From Oscillospiraceae bacterium (lineage in GTDB: Bacteria; Bacillota; Clostridia; Oscillospirales; CAG-272), in NCBI GenBank assembly GCA_015065135.1, contig SVQY01000022.1, positions 1 through 36,321 on the forward strand: a stretch of DNA of 36,321 bases, in the 5' to 3' direction. Of the stretch, positions 1 through 8,430 are shown piece after piece. A program made the translations under genes and the position numbers. How positions within the stretch are numbered: position 1 is the first letter of the stretch; each line of letters starts with the position of its first letter. Under the pieces are notes generated by a model. That model was given only the letters and a program-made list of their open reading frames with translations. It ran no database searches and had not been told where the DNA came from.

Positions 1-620
1 CCGCTCCTGCGGCTCACGAAGCATCGGAACTGCCGGCAGCGGAGCCTTGGCGGATCGTTGGAGAGGTCTTTCACGCGTATATCGTGGTGGAATGTGGGGA
101 AAAGATGCTTTTGATCGATAAGCACGCCGCCCACGAGCGTGTACTATTTGAAAAGCTGCGCGCCAATATGAAAAATCGTACAGAGGCCACGCAGATCCTG
201 CTCATTCCAATGCCTCTGTCGCTGTCTGTGGGCGATGTGGAAACACTTGTCGCCTACCGCGAGGAGGTGGAGGCCGTCGGCTTTGCCTATACGGCAAAGG
301 GCAATACTGTCTCGGTCAATGAGATCCCCGAAGGGCTATCGCCTGCGGCCGCAAGCGAGCTGCTGGTAACGCTGGCAGGGCGATTGCAGGATGGCACCGG
401 CAATGCGGCGCTTTCTCGCGAGATCCTATTTGAAAAGGCGCTGTATCAAAGCGCCTGCAAGGCAGCGATCAAGGCAGGCAGGGAATATCCTCCCGAATAT
501 ACCGAGTGGCTCTGTGAGCAGCTGCAAAGGATCCCGGATATCACCGTTTGCCCTCACGGCAGGCCGGTGGCAATGGAGCTGACGCACGCCTATATCGATC
601 GCCAATTCAAGCGTTCTTGA
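1..620 (+). CDS. mutL: DNA mismatch repair protein MutL, C-terminal part (5' truncated by window)
   Basis: This is the C-terminal dimerisation and endonuclease domain of MutL, which nicks the new strand during mismatch repair. The frame is open from base 3 with no start in view, so about 205 residues are visible. The endonuclease signature D-x-H-A-x2-E-x4-E is present (DKHAAHERVLFE, visible residues 39-50). The later motifs ACKAAIKAG and CPHGRP also fit the metal site of the Bacillus-type enzyme. A nicking MutL is expected in organisms without MutH; this is family knowledge. The ATPase domain lies upstream of the window. tgt follows 136 bp downstream with its own promoter-like sequence, so the mutL transcript probably ends or weakens there, although no convincing hairpin was found. 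Confidence 0.95.
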   Translation, partial: APAAHEASELPAAEPWRIVGEVFHAYIVVECGEKMLLIDKHAAHERVLFEKLRANMKNRTEATQILLIPMPLSLSVGDVETLVAYREEVEAVGFAYTAKGNTVSVNEIPEGLSPAAASELLVTLAGRLQDGTGNAALSREILFEKALYQSACKAAIKAGREYPPEYTEWLCEQLQRIPDITVCPHGRPVAMELTHAYIDRQFKRS

Positions 621-687
621 TTTTCTCAATAAGCTTCGCAACGCGTTGTTGCTCGTTTCTTGAACAGATCCGAGATGTATGAAACAA

Positions 688-717
688 TTCAAAATCAATC
701 ACGAACAATGATACAAT
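688..717 (+). promoter_or_regulatory. Candidate sigma-A promoter for tgt
   Basis: TTCAAA and TACAAT are separated by 18 bp, about 40 bp upstream of the tgt start. The -10 box is good and the -35 box weak. Confidence 0.45.
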
Positions 718-756
718 AATGGGTCGCACTGTATTTGCGGCTCCGAAAGGATAAAC

Positions 757-1899
757 ATGTCTAAATTCACGGTTTTAATGAAGGATGGCCGCGCGCGCCG
801 CGGCGTACTGCACACCGTTCACGGTGATGTGCAGACCCCCGTTTTTATGAACGTGGGCACCTGCGCCGCCATCAAGGGCGGTGTTTCTACCGTTGAGCTG
901 GAGCAGATCGACTGTCAGGTCGAGCTCTCCAATACCTATCACCTGCACATCCGCCCCGGTGACGGTCTGATCCGTGATATGGGCGGCCTGCACAAATTTA
1001 TGAATTGGAAGCGCCCTATTCTCACCGATAGCGGCGGATTTCAGGTATTCTCCCTGTCCTCGCTGCGTAAAATAACCGAGGAGGGCGTTAAATTTGCCTC
1101 TCATGTGGATGGCAAGCGGATCTTTATGGGCCCGGAGGAGAGTATGCAGATCCAGTCTAATCTGGCCTCCACCATTGCAATGGCCTTTGACGAGTGCATT
1201 GAAAATCCTGCCCCTTACGATTACGTAAAGGCCTCCTGCGATCGTACCTACCGTTGGTTGGTGCGCTGCAAGAACGAGATGGCACGTCTCAACAGCCTGC
1301 CCGATACCATCAATAAGGAGCAGATGCTGTTTGGCATCAATCAGGGCGGCACCTACGAGGATCTGCGCATTGAGCATATGAAGCGGATCGCCGAGCTGGA
1401 TCTGGATGGTTATGCTATTGGCGGTCTGGCGGTAGGGGAGGCCACCGAGGAGATGTATCGCATTATTGATGCGGTCGAGCCGCATATGCCTGCTGAAAAG
1501 CCCCGTTACCTGATGGGTGTGGGCACTCCCTGCAACATTCTGGAGGCAGTACATATGGGCGTGGATTTCTTTGACTGCGTGATGCCCAGTCGTAACGCGC
1601 GCCACGGCAGCCTCTTTACCTGGCACGGCAAGATCACGCTGATGAACGAGAAGTATGCCCGTGACGATCGCCCGATCGATCAGGGGTGCGAGTGCCCCAC
1701 CTGTCAGCACTATACCCGTTCTTATCTGCGCCACCTGCTCAAGGCCAAGGAGAGCCTTGGTATGCGCCTGGCGGTTACGCACAACCTCTACTTCTACAAC
1801 AATCTGACCCGTAAGATCAGAGAGGCTCTGGAGGGCGGTTACTTTGAAAGCTTCTATCAGAAGTATCGCACCATTCTCGGCGAGCGACACCCTGATTGA
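757..1899 (+). CDS. tgt: Queuine/preQ1 tRNA-guanine transglycosylase
   Basis: Exchanges guanine-34 in the GUN anticodons of tRNA-Asp, -Asn, -His and -Tyr for a queuosine precursor (preQ1 in most bacteria). The 380-residue length is normal. Conserved family blocks are clear: SNTYHLHIRPG near residue 58, TDSGGFQVFSL near 90 (containing the proposed catalytic Asp region), GGLAVGE near 222, LMGVGTP near 253 and DCVMPSRNARHG near 272. The zinc site C-x-C-x2-C with a following His is present in CECPTC and the downstream TH. The ATG at 757 has a GAAAGGA ribosome site. No other queuosine gene is nearby, so precursor supply must come from elsewhere. Confidence 0.96.
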   Translation: MSKFTVLMKDGRARRGVLHTVHGDVQTPVFMNVGTCAAIKGGVSTVELEQIDCQVELSNTYHLHIRPGDGLIRDMGGLHKFMNWKRPILTDSGGFQVFSLSSLRKITEEGVKFASHVDGKRIFMGPEESMQIQSNLASTIAMAFDECIENPAPYDYVKASCDRTYRWLVRCKNEMARLNSLPDTINKEQMLFGINQGGTYEDLRIEHMKRIAELDLDGYAIGGLAVGEATEEMYRIIDAVEPHMPAEKPRYLMGVGTPCNILEAVHMGVDFFDCVMPSRNARHGSLFTWHGKITLMNEKYARDDRPIDQGCECPTCQHYTRSYLRHLLKAKESLGMRLAVTHNLYFYNNLTRKIREALEGGYFESFYQKYRTILGERHPD

Positions 1900-1903
1900 T
1901 GCT

Positions 1904-1932
1904 TTGAAAGCGAAAAATGAGAAAAATATGTT
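1904..1932 (+). promoter_or_regulatory. Candidate promoter for tldD-tldE
   Basis: TTGAAA, a 17-bp spacer and TATGTT lie 45 bp before the tldD start. The -10 box is imperfect, so the call is tentative. Confidence 0.4.
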
Positions 1933-1976
1933 CTTTTCTTTGTGAAATAAGAACTCTTTCCTTTGAGGGGTAATAT

Positions 1977-3359
1977 ATGATCAAAAAACAGTTACTGGAA
2001 GAATTACTTGGCATCGCAGTGTCCACCGGCGCTGATTTTGCCGAGGTGTTCGCAGAGCAGGAGCGCTCTAATCAGATCCGCCTGCTCGATCGCAGGATCG
2101 AGTCCGTGCGTGATTTTCTGCTTTCCGGCGTGGGCATCCGTGCTTTTGTGGGTACGAAGACCTATTATGCCTCCACCTCGGATACCACCAGAGAAGGACT
2201 GCTGAAATGCGCCGCCGCTGTGGCGGGTGCTATCGGCGATGCCACCGTGGCAGGCAAAGTCACGGGATTGGTGAACGAGCCGGTGCAGAGCCAGCGCGTG
2301 AAGCATCTGCCCGATGATGTGCCCACCGCTCGCAAAGCGGAGATCCTGCGTGAGGCAAGCGATGCCGCCGTGCAGCTGGATGAAAAGATCTCTCAGGTGC
2401 AGGGCACCTATATGGATGTGGATCGCCGTTTTCTTGTGGCCAACACCGAGGGGCTCTATCGTGAGGATCGCAAGATCCGCACGCGACTTGCTATCAATGC
2501 GGTGGCATCCAACGGCGGTGAGAACCAGTCCGGCTTCTACGGCCCCGGCGGCGGTGTCGGCATTGAGTTTTTTGAGAAGGTCTCACCTCGCGAGGCCGGC
2601 GAACGCGCCGCAAGACAGGCGCTGACCAATCTTTCTGCCGTCTATTGTCCGGCAGGCGTGATGACGGTCGCTATAGAGAACGGCTTTGGCGGCGTGATCT
2701 TTCACGAGGCCTGCGGGCACTCGCTGGAGGCCACCTCGGTGGGCATCGGCGCCTCTCAGATGGCCGGCAAGCTGGGGCAGCAGATCGCAAATCCCAAGGT
2801 GACGGCCATTGATGACGGCACCATTGACGGGGGCTGGGGCTCCTTTGCTATTGATGACGAGGGCAATCCTGCGCAGCGCAATGTGCTGATCGAGAAGGGC
2901 GTTCTGAAAAATTATATGGTGGATCGTCTCGGTTCTCGCCGTATGGGAATGCCTATGACCGGCAATAGCCGCCGTGAGAACTACACCTATGAGCCCACCT
3001 CCCGCATGACCAATACCTTCATTGACAACGGTCCCGATAAGAACGAGGATATCATTGCCTCCATCGAATACGGCCTTTATGCCAAAGCGATGGGCGGCGG
3101 CTCGGTGAATCCTCTCACCGGTGAATTCAATTTCTCGGTCAAGGAGGGGTATCTTGTCCGCAACGGCAAGATCTGTGAGCCTGTGCGTGGCGCTTCGCTG
3201 ATCGGCACGGGTGCCCAGATCCTGCAGGATATTGATATGGTAGGGCAAAATCTTGCCACGGGGCAGGGCGTATGCGGCTCCTCCAGCGGCAGTGTACCCA
3301 CTGATGTGGGTCAGCCCCTCATTCGTGTCAGCAAGATCACGGTAGGAGGTCGCTCATGA
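1977..3359 (+). CDS. tldD: TldD-type metalloprotease, catalytic subunit
   Basis: The catalytic half of the TldD/TldE protease, which degrades unfolded peptides and processes some modified peptides such as microcin precursors. The protein is 460 residues long. The zinc motif HEACGHSLE (HExxxH, about residue 244) identifies it as TldD rather than TldE. The C-terminal half has the usual blocks GTIDGGWGSFAIDDEG and a glycine-rich NPLTGEF segment. The stop codon overlaps the start of the partner gene in an ATGA arrangement, so the two chains are probably translationally coupled and made in equal amounts. No ribosomal peptide cluster is near, so a housekeeping role is more likely than a dedicated maturation role; this is inference. 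Confidence 0.93.
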   Translation: MIKKQLLEELLGIAVSTGADFAEVFAEQERSNQIRLLDRRIESVRDFLLSGVGIRAFVGTKTYYASTSDTTREGLLKCAAAVAGAIGDATVAGKVTGLVNEPVQSQRVKHLPDDVPTARKAEILREASDAAVQLDEKISQVQGTYMDVDRRFLVANTEGLYREDRKIRTRLAINAVASNGGENQSGFYGPGGGVGIEFFEKVSPREAGERAARQALTNLSAVYCPAGVMTVAIENGFGGVIFHEACGHSLEATSVGIGASQMAGKLGQQIANPKVTAIDDGTIDGGWGSFAIDDEGNPAQRNVLIEKGVLKNYMVDRLGSRRMGMPMTGNSRRENYTYEPTSRMTNTFIDNGPDKNEDIIASIEYGLYAKAMGGGSVNPLTGEFNFSVKEGYLVRNGKICEPVRGASLIGTGAQILQDIDMVGQNLATGQGVCGSSSGSVPTDVGQPLIRVSKITVGGRS

Positions 3360-4693
3360 ATTTCAACGAGATCAAGGAGCTCCTGTTTGGCGAAGCCGAA
3401 AAGGCGGGGCTCACAGAATACGATGTTTATTTCCGGATGGCAAGCGACGTGGGCGCTGAGGCGCTGAACAGAGAGCTCAGCTCCTGCAGCTTCGGTACCA
3501 AGGGCGGCGTTTCCTTCCGCTGTACCGTAAACGGGCGACTTGGCACCGCGGCCTCGCAATGTTTGGAAAAGGAGGCCGTCAAGGCGCTGGTATCCCGCGC
3601 CGTTGCCAATGCGGCGATCATTGATGCCGACGAGGAGCCGATCTTTTTTGCGGGCTCCGGCGAGGGCGCATATCGCGCCGTTACGGCAAAGACTGCCGTG
3701 CTGCCCGATGCGGCTGAGCTGCGGCACGCGGTGCTCACATTGCAGGAGCAGCTTTACAGCGAAAGCGAGCTGATGACCGACGGCACCTCTACCGCAGCCG
3801 GTGCTGCCACCACTGAGGTATGCCTGGCGAACTCCAAGGGACTTTGCCTGACACACAAGGCAGGCATGTGCTACACCTATGCAGAGGCGATCGTCAATGA
3901 CGGTAAGGAGCCCTCCTTTGGTACTGCGATGGCACCTACGCTTTCAACCGATGTGGGACTCTCCCAAAAAGCGACAGCTGAGGCACTGGCGCGCCTTGGT
4001 GCCGGTGCGGTCAAGACCGGCAGCTACGATGTGATCTTTTCGGCAAGACAGGTGCGCTCGTTGCTTTCTGCCTTTGCAGGCATTTTCAGCGGCAAGAACG
4101 CCTTGCTGGGCCTTTCCTTGCTTGCCGGCAAAGAGGGGGAGAAGGTCGCTGCCGATTGCCTGACTCTTGTGGATGACCCCTTCTATACGGAAAACACGAT
4201 GCAAATGCCCTTTGATGGGGAGGGTGTGGCAACAAAAGAAAAGAATTTGATCGAAAACGGTGTATTGAAAACGCTGCTCTACGATCTGACCTATGCCAAA
4301 AAGGCAGGGAAGGAGCCGACCGGTAACGCGGCAAGAGGCATTGCCGATCCGGTTTCGATCAGCCCCTACTGCTTGCGTATCGCTCCCGGCGAATACACCG
4401 AGGAGGCGCTGCTGCAAAAGCTTGGAAACGGCATCTATATCAATGAGCTGAAGGGCCTGCACGCAGGTGCCGATGCCGTTACCGGCGATTTTTCTATCGA
4501 GAGTGCAGGCTTTTTGGTGGAGAACGGCAAATGCACGCGCCCCGTGCACAGCTTTACCGTGGCGGGCAATTTCTTCGAGCTGCTGAAGGCCGTTGACGGC
4601 GTGGCGAGCAACGTGGAAATGAGCCTTCCTGCTGCTTCCTGCACCGCCGCTCCCGACCTGCTGGTGCGCGGACTTTCGGTGGCGGGCGAATAA
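3356..4693 (+). CDS. tldE: TldE/PmbA-type subunit of the TldD/E protease
   Basis: Non-catalytic partner of the metalloprotease directly upstream, overlapping it by 4 bp. The 445-residue protein has the TldD/PmbA fold but no HExxxH, as expected for TldE. The C-terminal block FTVAGNFFELLKAV, near residue 410, is the typical PmbA ending, and the NELKGLHAGADAVTGDFS stretch matches the family's conserved C-terminal region. The gene ends 78 bp before argS, which has its own promoter-like sequence. Confidence 0.92.
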   Translation: MNFNEIKELLFGEAEKAGLTEYDVYFRMASDVGAEALNRELSSCSFGTKGGVSFRCTVNGRLGTAASQCLEKEAVKALVSRAVANAAIIDADEEPIFFAGSGEGAYRAVTAKTAVLPDAAELRHAVLTLQEQLYSESELMTDGTSTAAGAATTEVCLANSKGLCLTHKAGMCYTYAEAIVNDGKEPSFGTAMAPTLSTDVGLSQKATAEALARLGAGAVKTGSYDVIFSARQVRSLLSAFAGIFSGKNALLGLSLLAGKEGEKVAADCLTLVDDPFYTENTMQMPFDGEGVATKEKNLIENGVLKTLLYDLTYAKKAGKEPTGNAARGIADPVSISPYCLRIAPGEYTEEALLQKLGNGIYINELKGLHAGADAVTGDFSIESAGFLVENGKCTRPVHSFTVAGNFFELLKAVDGVASNVEMSLPAASCTAAPDLLVRGLSVAGE

Positions 4694-4708
4694 ATTTTGC
4701 TTCCCCCC

Positions 4709-4737
4709 TTGATTATCTTATTAATTTGTTATATAAT
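4709..4737 (+). promoter_or_regulatory. Promoter for argS
   Basis: TTGATT, a 17-bp spacer and a perfect TATAAT lie in the AT-rich gap between tldE and argS, 34 bp before the ATG. Confidence 0.7.
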
Positions 4738-4771
4738 AAACTGTCAATAATGTATAAAAAGGACGATAGAT

Positions 4772-6508
4772 ATGCAAACAATCAAGAAAATGATCGCTGA
4801 AAAGCTCTCGGAGGGTATTGCTGCGCTTGGCGCACCGGCCACCCTTCCCGCAGAGGAGCTGATCGGTATGCTGGAATATCCCCCCGATGAGGGGATGGGC
4901 GACCTGGCGCTGCCTTGCTTCAAGCTTTCCCGTACCCTGCGCCGTGCGCCGGTGCAGATCGCAGCCGCGCTTTGTGAATGCCTGCAGGGCCTTGATCCCG
5001 TGGAAAAGGCAGAGGCTGTGAACGGTTATCTGAATATCACCATCTCGGGGCAGTATCTGCTGCAGCATGTTCTTTCCGAGGTAAAGGCAAAGGGTGATCG
5101 CTACGGTGGCAGCGATGTGGGCAAGGGCAAGCGCGTGGTGCTGGACTATTCCTCCCCCAACGTGGCAAAGCCCTTCCACATCGGTCACCTCGGTACTACC
5201 GTGATCGGTCACTCTCTTAAGAAGCTGCACGAGTTTGTGGGCTACGACTGTGTGGGTATCAACTATCTTGGCGACTGGGGCACCCAGTTCGGCAAGCTGA
5301 TCGTTGCCTATAAAAAGTGGGGCAACAGAGAAATGATCGAGCAGGGCGGCATCGATAAGCTGGTCGAGCTTTACGTCAAGATCAACAATGCCATTTCCGG
5401 CAACGAGGAAAAGGGTATTCCCGCTGATCCTGCTCTTGGAGATGCCGCTCGCGCAGAATTCCACAAGCTGGAGCTTGGTGACGAGGAAAACCTGTCACTC
5501 TGGCGCTGGTTCATTGAGATCAGCCTTGCCGAGTACGAAAAGACCTACAAGCAGCTTGGCATCACCTTTGACAGCTACAAGGGCGAGAGCTTCTATACCG
5601 ATAAAATGCCCGCGCAGGTGCAAAAGCTTCGCGATATGGGCTTACTTAAGATCGACGACGGCGCTTCCATCGTAGATCTGGAGGCTTATAATATGCCTCC
5701 TTGCCTGATCCTCAAGCGAGACGGCTCCACGCTGTATCCCACAAGAGATATCGCTGCCGCCGTTTACCGCAAGAACGAATATAACTTCGATAAGGCGATC
5801 TACGTCACCTCCAACGGCCAGAGCCTGCACTTTGCCCAGTGGTTCAAGGTGGTGGAGATGATGGGCTACGAGTGGTTTGATCAGCTGATCCACGTGCCCT
5901 ACGGCACCGTCAGCATCAACGGCGCCAAGCTGGCGACCCGCACCGGTAACGTGGTGCTTTTGAAGGATCTCTTCAAGGCAGCCATCGAGGAGGTCAGCCA
6001 TATCATGGAGGAAAAGAACCCCGACCTGGAAAACAAGGCGGAGGTCGCGGAGGCCGTTGGTGTTGGCGCCATCGTCTTCTATTATCTCTCCAACAGCCGC
6101 ATCAAGGATATCAACTTCGTGATGGAGGATGCCCTCAACTTTGACGGAAACACCGGCCCCTATGCGCAGTATACCTACGCCAGGACCTGTGCCGTGCTGC
6201 GCAAGGCAGGAGAGCAGGCGTGCGATCGGCTGACCGTTACCGCCCCCGAGGAGGTCGCACTCCTCAAGGTGCTTTCCCGTTTCCCTGAGAAGGTGGAAAA
6301 TGCCATTGCCGATTACGAGCCTTCCGTCATTACCCGTTATATTCTGGATGTGGCGGCGGCCTTCAATCGCTTCTATCACAACTGTAAGATCCTTTCCGCC
6401 GAGGATGCCGCCGTGCGCGCTACTCGCGTGGAGATCGTCCGTGCCGTCAATCAGGTGCTGGCCAATGCCTTCCCGTTGATCTGCATGAAGAAAATGGAAA
6501 AAATTTAA
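4772..6508 (+). CDS. argS: Arginyl-tRNA synthetase
   Basis: Class I synthetase charging tRNA-Arg in the cytosol; 578 residues, normal for the family. The N-terminal additional domain (about 1-110) is followed by the catalytic core with HIGH in SSPNVAKPFHIGHLG (near residue 135) and the ArgS signature YLGDWGTQFG. The KMSK loop is replaced by KLATRTGN (near residue 390), a substitution common in arginyl-tRNA synthetases. The C-terminal DALRA anticodon-binding domain is marked by NTGPYAQYTYAR and the closing MKKMEKI. The gene has its own promoter and is followed 13 bp later by the yebC-like gene, so the two are probably co-transcribed. Confidence 0.96.
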   Translation: MQTIKKMIAEKLSEGIAALGAPATLPAEELIGMLEYPPDEGMGDLALPCFKLSRTLRRAPVQIAAALCECLQGLDPVEKAEAVNGYLNITISGQYLLQHVLSEVKAKGDRYGGSDVGKGKRVVLDYSSPNVAKPFHIGHLGTTVIGHSLKKLHEFVGYDCVGINYLGDWGTQFGKLIVAYKKWGNREMIEQGGIDKLVELYVKINNAISGNEEKGIPADPALGDAARAEFHKLELGDEENLSLWRWFIEISLAEYEKTYKQLGITFDSYKGESFYTDKMPAQVQKLRDMGLLKIDDGASIVDLEAYNMPPCLILKRDGSTLYPTRDIAAAVYRKNEYNFDKAIYVTSNGQSLHFAQWFKVVEMMGYEWFDQLIHVPYGTVSINGAKLATRTGNVVLLKDLFKAAIEEVSHIMEEKNPDLENKAEVAEAVGVGAIVFYYLSNSRIKDINFVMEDALNFDGNTGPYAQYTYARTCAVLRKAGEQACDRLTVTAPEEVALLKVLSRFPEKVENAIADYEPSVITRYILDVAAAFNRFYHNCKILSAEDAAVRATRVEIVRAVNQVLANAFPLICMKKMEKI

Positions 6509-6521
6509 GGAGAATAGAGAA

Positions 6522-7253
6522 ATGTCCGGACATAGCAAATGGGCTAACATCAAGCACAAAAAAGAGAAGACCGACGCGCAGAAGGCGAAGGTATTTACCA
6601 AGATCGGCAAGGAGATCGCCGTTGCCGTAAAGGCGGGCGGTGGAGATCCCAACTCCAACTCCAAGCTGCGTGACCTCATTCAGAAGGCAAAGTCCAACAA
6701 CGTGCCCAACGATAATATTGATCGTATTATCAAGAAGGCAATGGGCTCTACCGGTGAGGATTACGAGGAGATCACCTACGAGGGCTACGGTCCCGGCGGT
6801 GTTGCTGTGATCGTAGAGACCACTACCGACAATCGCAACCGTACCGCAGGCAACGTGCGCTCCTATTTCAACAAGTATCACGGCAACATGGGTACCTCCG
6901 GTTGCGTGTCCTTCCTCTTTGAGGATAAGGGCGTTATCATCGTGAACAACGAGGATGGCGATATTGACGAGGATAAGCTGATGGAGACCGCTTTGGAGAG
7001 CGGCGCTGAGGATTTTGCTGCCGCTGAGGGCGTATTTGAGATCTACACCGTGGTGGATGACCTCTATGCTGTCAAGGAGGCACTGGAGGCTGCCGGCTAC
7101 CCCATCATGTCTGCCGAAAAGGACAAGATCCCCTCTACCACCGTTGAGCTGACCGCAGAGGACGACCTGAAGTTCATGGGATTGCTTGTGGAGATGCTGG
7201 AAGAGGATGATGATGTGATGAATGTGTATCACAACTGGGAGAACTGCGACTGA
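6522..7253 (+). CDS. YebC/PmpR family DNA-binding or translation-related protein
   Basis: Member of the TACO1/YebC family, with the invariant N-terminus MSGHSKWANIKHKK and the NDNIDRIIKKA and YEGYGPGGVAV blocks. The 243-residue length is typical. Family members have been described as transcription regulators (PmpR), and the wider family also as factors helping ribosomes through proline stretches; the sequence alone cannot decide. The C-terminus is acidic (LEEDDDVMNVYHNW), as usual. The ATG follows an AAGGAGAA ribosome site 13 bp after argS. An intergenic region with repeats follows. Confidence 0.92.
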   Translation: MSGHSKWANIKHKKEKTDAQKAKVFTKIGKEIAVAVKAGGGDPNSNSKLRDLIQKAKSNNVPNDNIDRIIKKAMGSTGEDYEEITYEGYGPGGVAVIVETTTDNRNRTAGNVRSYFNKYHGNMGTSGCVSFLFEDKGVIIVNNEDGDIDEDKLMETALESGAEDFAAAEGVFEIYTVVDDLYAVKEALEAAGYPIMSAEKDKIPSTTVELTAEDDLKFMGLLVEMLEEDDDVMNVYHNWENCD

Positions 7254-7302
7254 TCAGTTGCTCCAATAAGCGGCGCATTTTTTAGGTGTTCCTCAAAAGC
7301 GG

Positions 7303-7378
7303 CTCGACGTAGGTTACTACGCCTTCGCCTTGCTTTTTGCGGTACACCGTCAAACTGCTTGCTTCTTGAAGCAACGGG
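7303..7378 (+). repeat. 76-bp direct repeat, copy 1
   Basis: Starts CTCGACGTAGG and ends AGCAACGGG; identical base for base to 7432-7507. It ends in the small palindrome GCTTCTTGAAGC. The CTCGACGTAGG and TACTACGCC motifs look like parts of a dispersed intergenic element rather than coding sequence. Confidence 0.85.
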
Positions 7379-7431
7379 TAATATGTGCGTTTTGGGCGCG
7401 GCGTATTACGGCGTTGCTCCTCGCCTCAGCC

Positions 7432-7507
7432 CTCGACGTAGGTTACTACGCCTTCGCCTTGCTTTTTGCGGTACACCGTCAAACTGCTTGCTTCTTGAAG
7501 CAACGGG
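7432..7507 (+). repeat. 76-bp direct repeat, copy 2
   Basis: Exact copy of 7303-7378. Outward of it, GGCGTA at 7400 can pair with TACGCC at 7447, and CGTTGCT at 7412 with AGCAACG at 7499, so the second unit could fold into a nested hairpin as RNA or single-stranded DNA. Confidence 0.85.
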
Positions 7508-7561
7508 GAGTTAGCGAAAGTATTTCCCAACCGTTCCATTGCAGAAAAAAAGGAGAACATC

Positions 7562-8194
7562 ATGACAAAGCTGATCATTGTACGCCACGGCGAAAGTGAA
7601 GCCAACGAAAAGGGTGTTGTGGCAGGACATACCGATTATAAGCTTTCCGCGCTCGGTCTGGAGCAGGCGCAGCAGACCGCAGACCACCTGGCGGGCGAGA
7701 AGATCGATCTGGTCTGCTCCAGCGATCTGACCCGTGCTGTGCAGACTGCAGAGCCGGTGGCAAAGACAAGAGGTCTGCAGGTACAGACTTATCCCGAATT
7801 CCGCGAAACCTTTTGTGGTAGATGGGAGGGTGTGACCTTTGAATATCTGCAAAACAATGAAGCTGAGACCTATGCGGATTTTCGTGATAACTATATGTAC
7901 TTTACCTTGCCCGAGGGCGAAAACATCTGGGAGAGCGGTGTGCGCTTTTATGAAAAGGTGAGAGAGATCGCCGAGGCGAATCCCGACAAGACCATTCTGA
8001 TCGCCGCCCACGGCGCGGTGATCCGTGTCTTTTGGGCGCTGATCTGCGGTACGCCCCGAGAGATCGCGGGAGAGAAGCACCCCTATCCCTCCAACGCCTC
8101 CTATTCGGTGGTGGAATACAGAGATGGCAGGATGATTCCCGTGGAGTTTTCTCACGATTCGCATTTGACCGTTGCTACGCATTTACATATTTAA
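7562..8194 (+). CDS. Histidine phosphatase family protein (phosphoglycerate-mutase-like)
   Basis: A 210-residue member of the branch-1 histidine phosphatase superfamily. The phospho-acceptor motif RHGESEAN (RHGE, residues 8-11) is at the N-terminus, the second conserved Arg is in SSDLTRAVQTA (near 64), a Glu in FRETFCGRWEG, and the second catalytic His in IAAHGAVIR (near 148). Such proteins act on phosphoglycerate, alpha-ribazole phosphate or assorted phosphate esters; nothing nearby (no cobalamin genes) fixes the substrate. The start follows an AAAAGGAG ribosome site. A strong hairpin terminator lies 4 bp after the stop. Confidence 0.88.
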   Translation: MTKLIIVRHGESEANEKGVVAGHTDYKLSALGLEQAQQTADHLAGEKIDLVCSSDLTRAVQTAEPVAKTRGLQVQTYPEFRETFCGRWEGVTFEYLQNNEAETYADFRDNYMYFTLPEGENIWESGVRFYEKVREIAEANPDKTILIAAHGAVIRVFWALICGTPREIAGEKHPYPSNASYSVVEYRDGRMIPVEFSHDSHLTVATHLHI

Positions 8195-8198
8195 GCTT

Positions 8199-8249
8199 AA
8201 AGCAAAAGGAACGCCGCTGAGCATCGCTCGGCGGCGCTCCTTTTGCTTT
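8199..8249 (+). terminator. Hairpin terminator after the histidine phosphatase gene
   Basis: AAAGCAAAAGGA...GAGC pairs with GCTC...TCCTTTTGCTTT around an ATC loop, giving a long GC-rich stem with A- and T-rich flanks. It could work in both directions. Confidence 0.85.
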
Positions 8250-8371
8250 AGATAACTTCAACTCCGACAGATCGCTTGACGGCGACCGATATGGTACCAT
8301 CATACAAAAATGCAAGAAACTGAGAAAAAACGGTATGATGTGCAAACAAAAGACGGCGAATATTGCCTTGC

Positions 8372-8400
8372 TTGACGGCTTTAAATACGGTACATATTAA
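8372..8400 (+). promoter_or_regulatory. Promoter for the flippase gene
   Basis: TTGACG, a 17-bp spacer and TATTAA lie 30 bp before the ATG. A degenerate second copy of the TTGACGGC...ATAnGGTAC pattern lies 96 bp upstream at 8276. Confidence 0.65.
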
Positions 8401-8430
8401 GAATAGCAAATATATTAAAGGAACTGAATT

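Larger units (their letters stand above)
7254..7561. other. 308-bp intergenic region holding a duplicated element
   Basis: No gene is supported here. The region holds two exact 76-bp direct repeats (separate entries) 129 bp apart in register, with short inverted motifs around them: GTTGCTCC at 7257 and 7413, and AGCAAC near the end of each repeat. A plus-strand frame of 89 codons (7330-7599) runs through both copies and into the phosphatase gene, but it lacks a ribosome site and its peptide simply repeats itself. No clear terminator for the yebC-like gene was found. Confidence 0.7.

Noticed and set aside
7330-7599. An 89-codon plus-strand frame across the 76-bp repeats
   Set aside because: It lacks a ribosome site, its peptide only mirrors the DNA repeat, and it runs out of phase into the phosphatase gene.
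8310-8375. A 21-codon frame upstream of the flippase gene
   Set aside because: No ribosome site precedes it, and it ends inside the -35 box of the flippase promoter.
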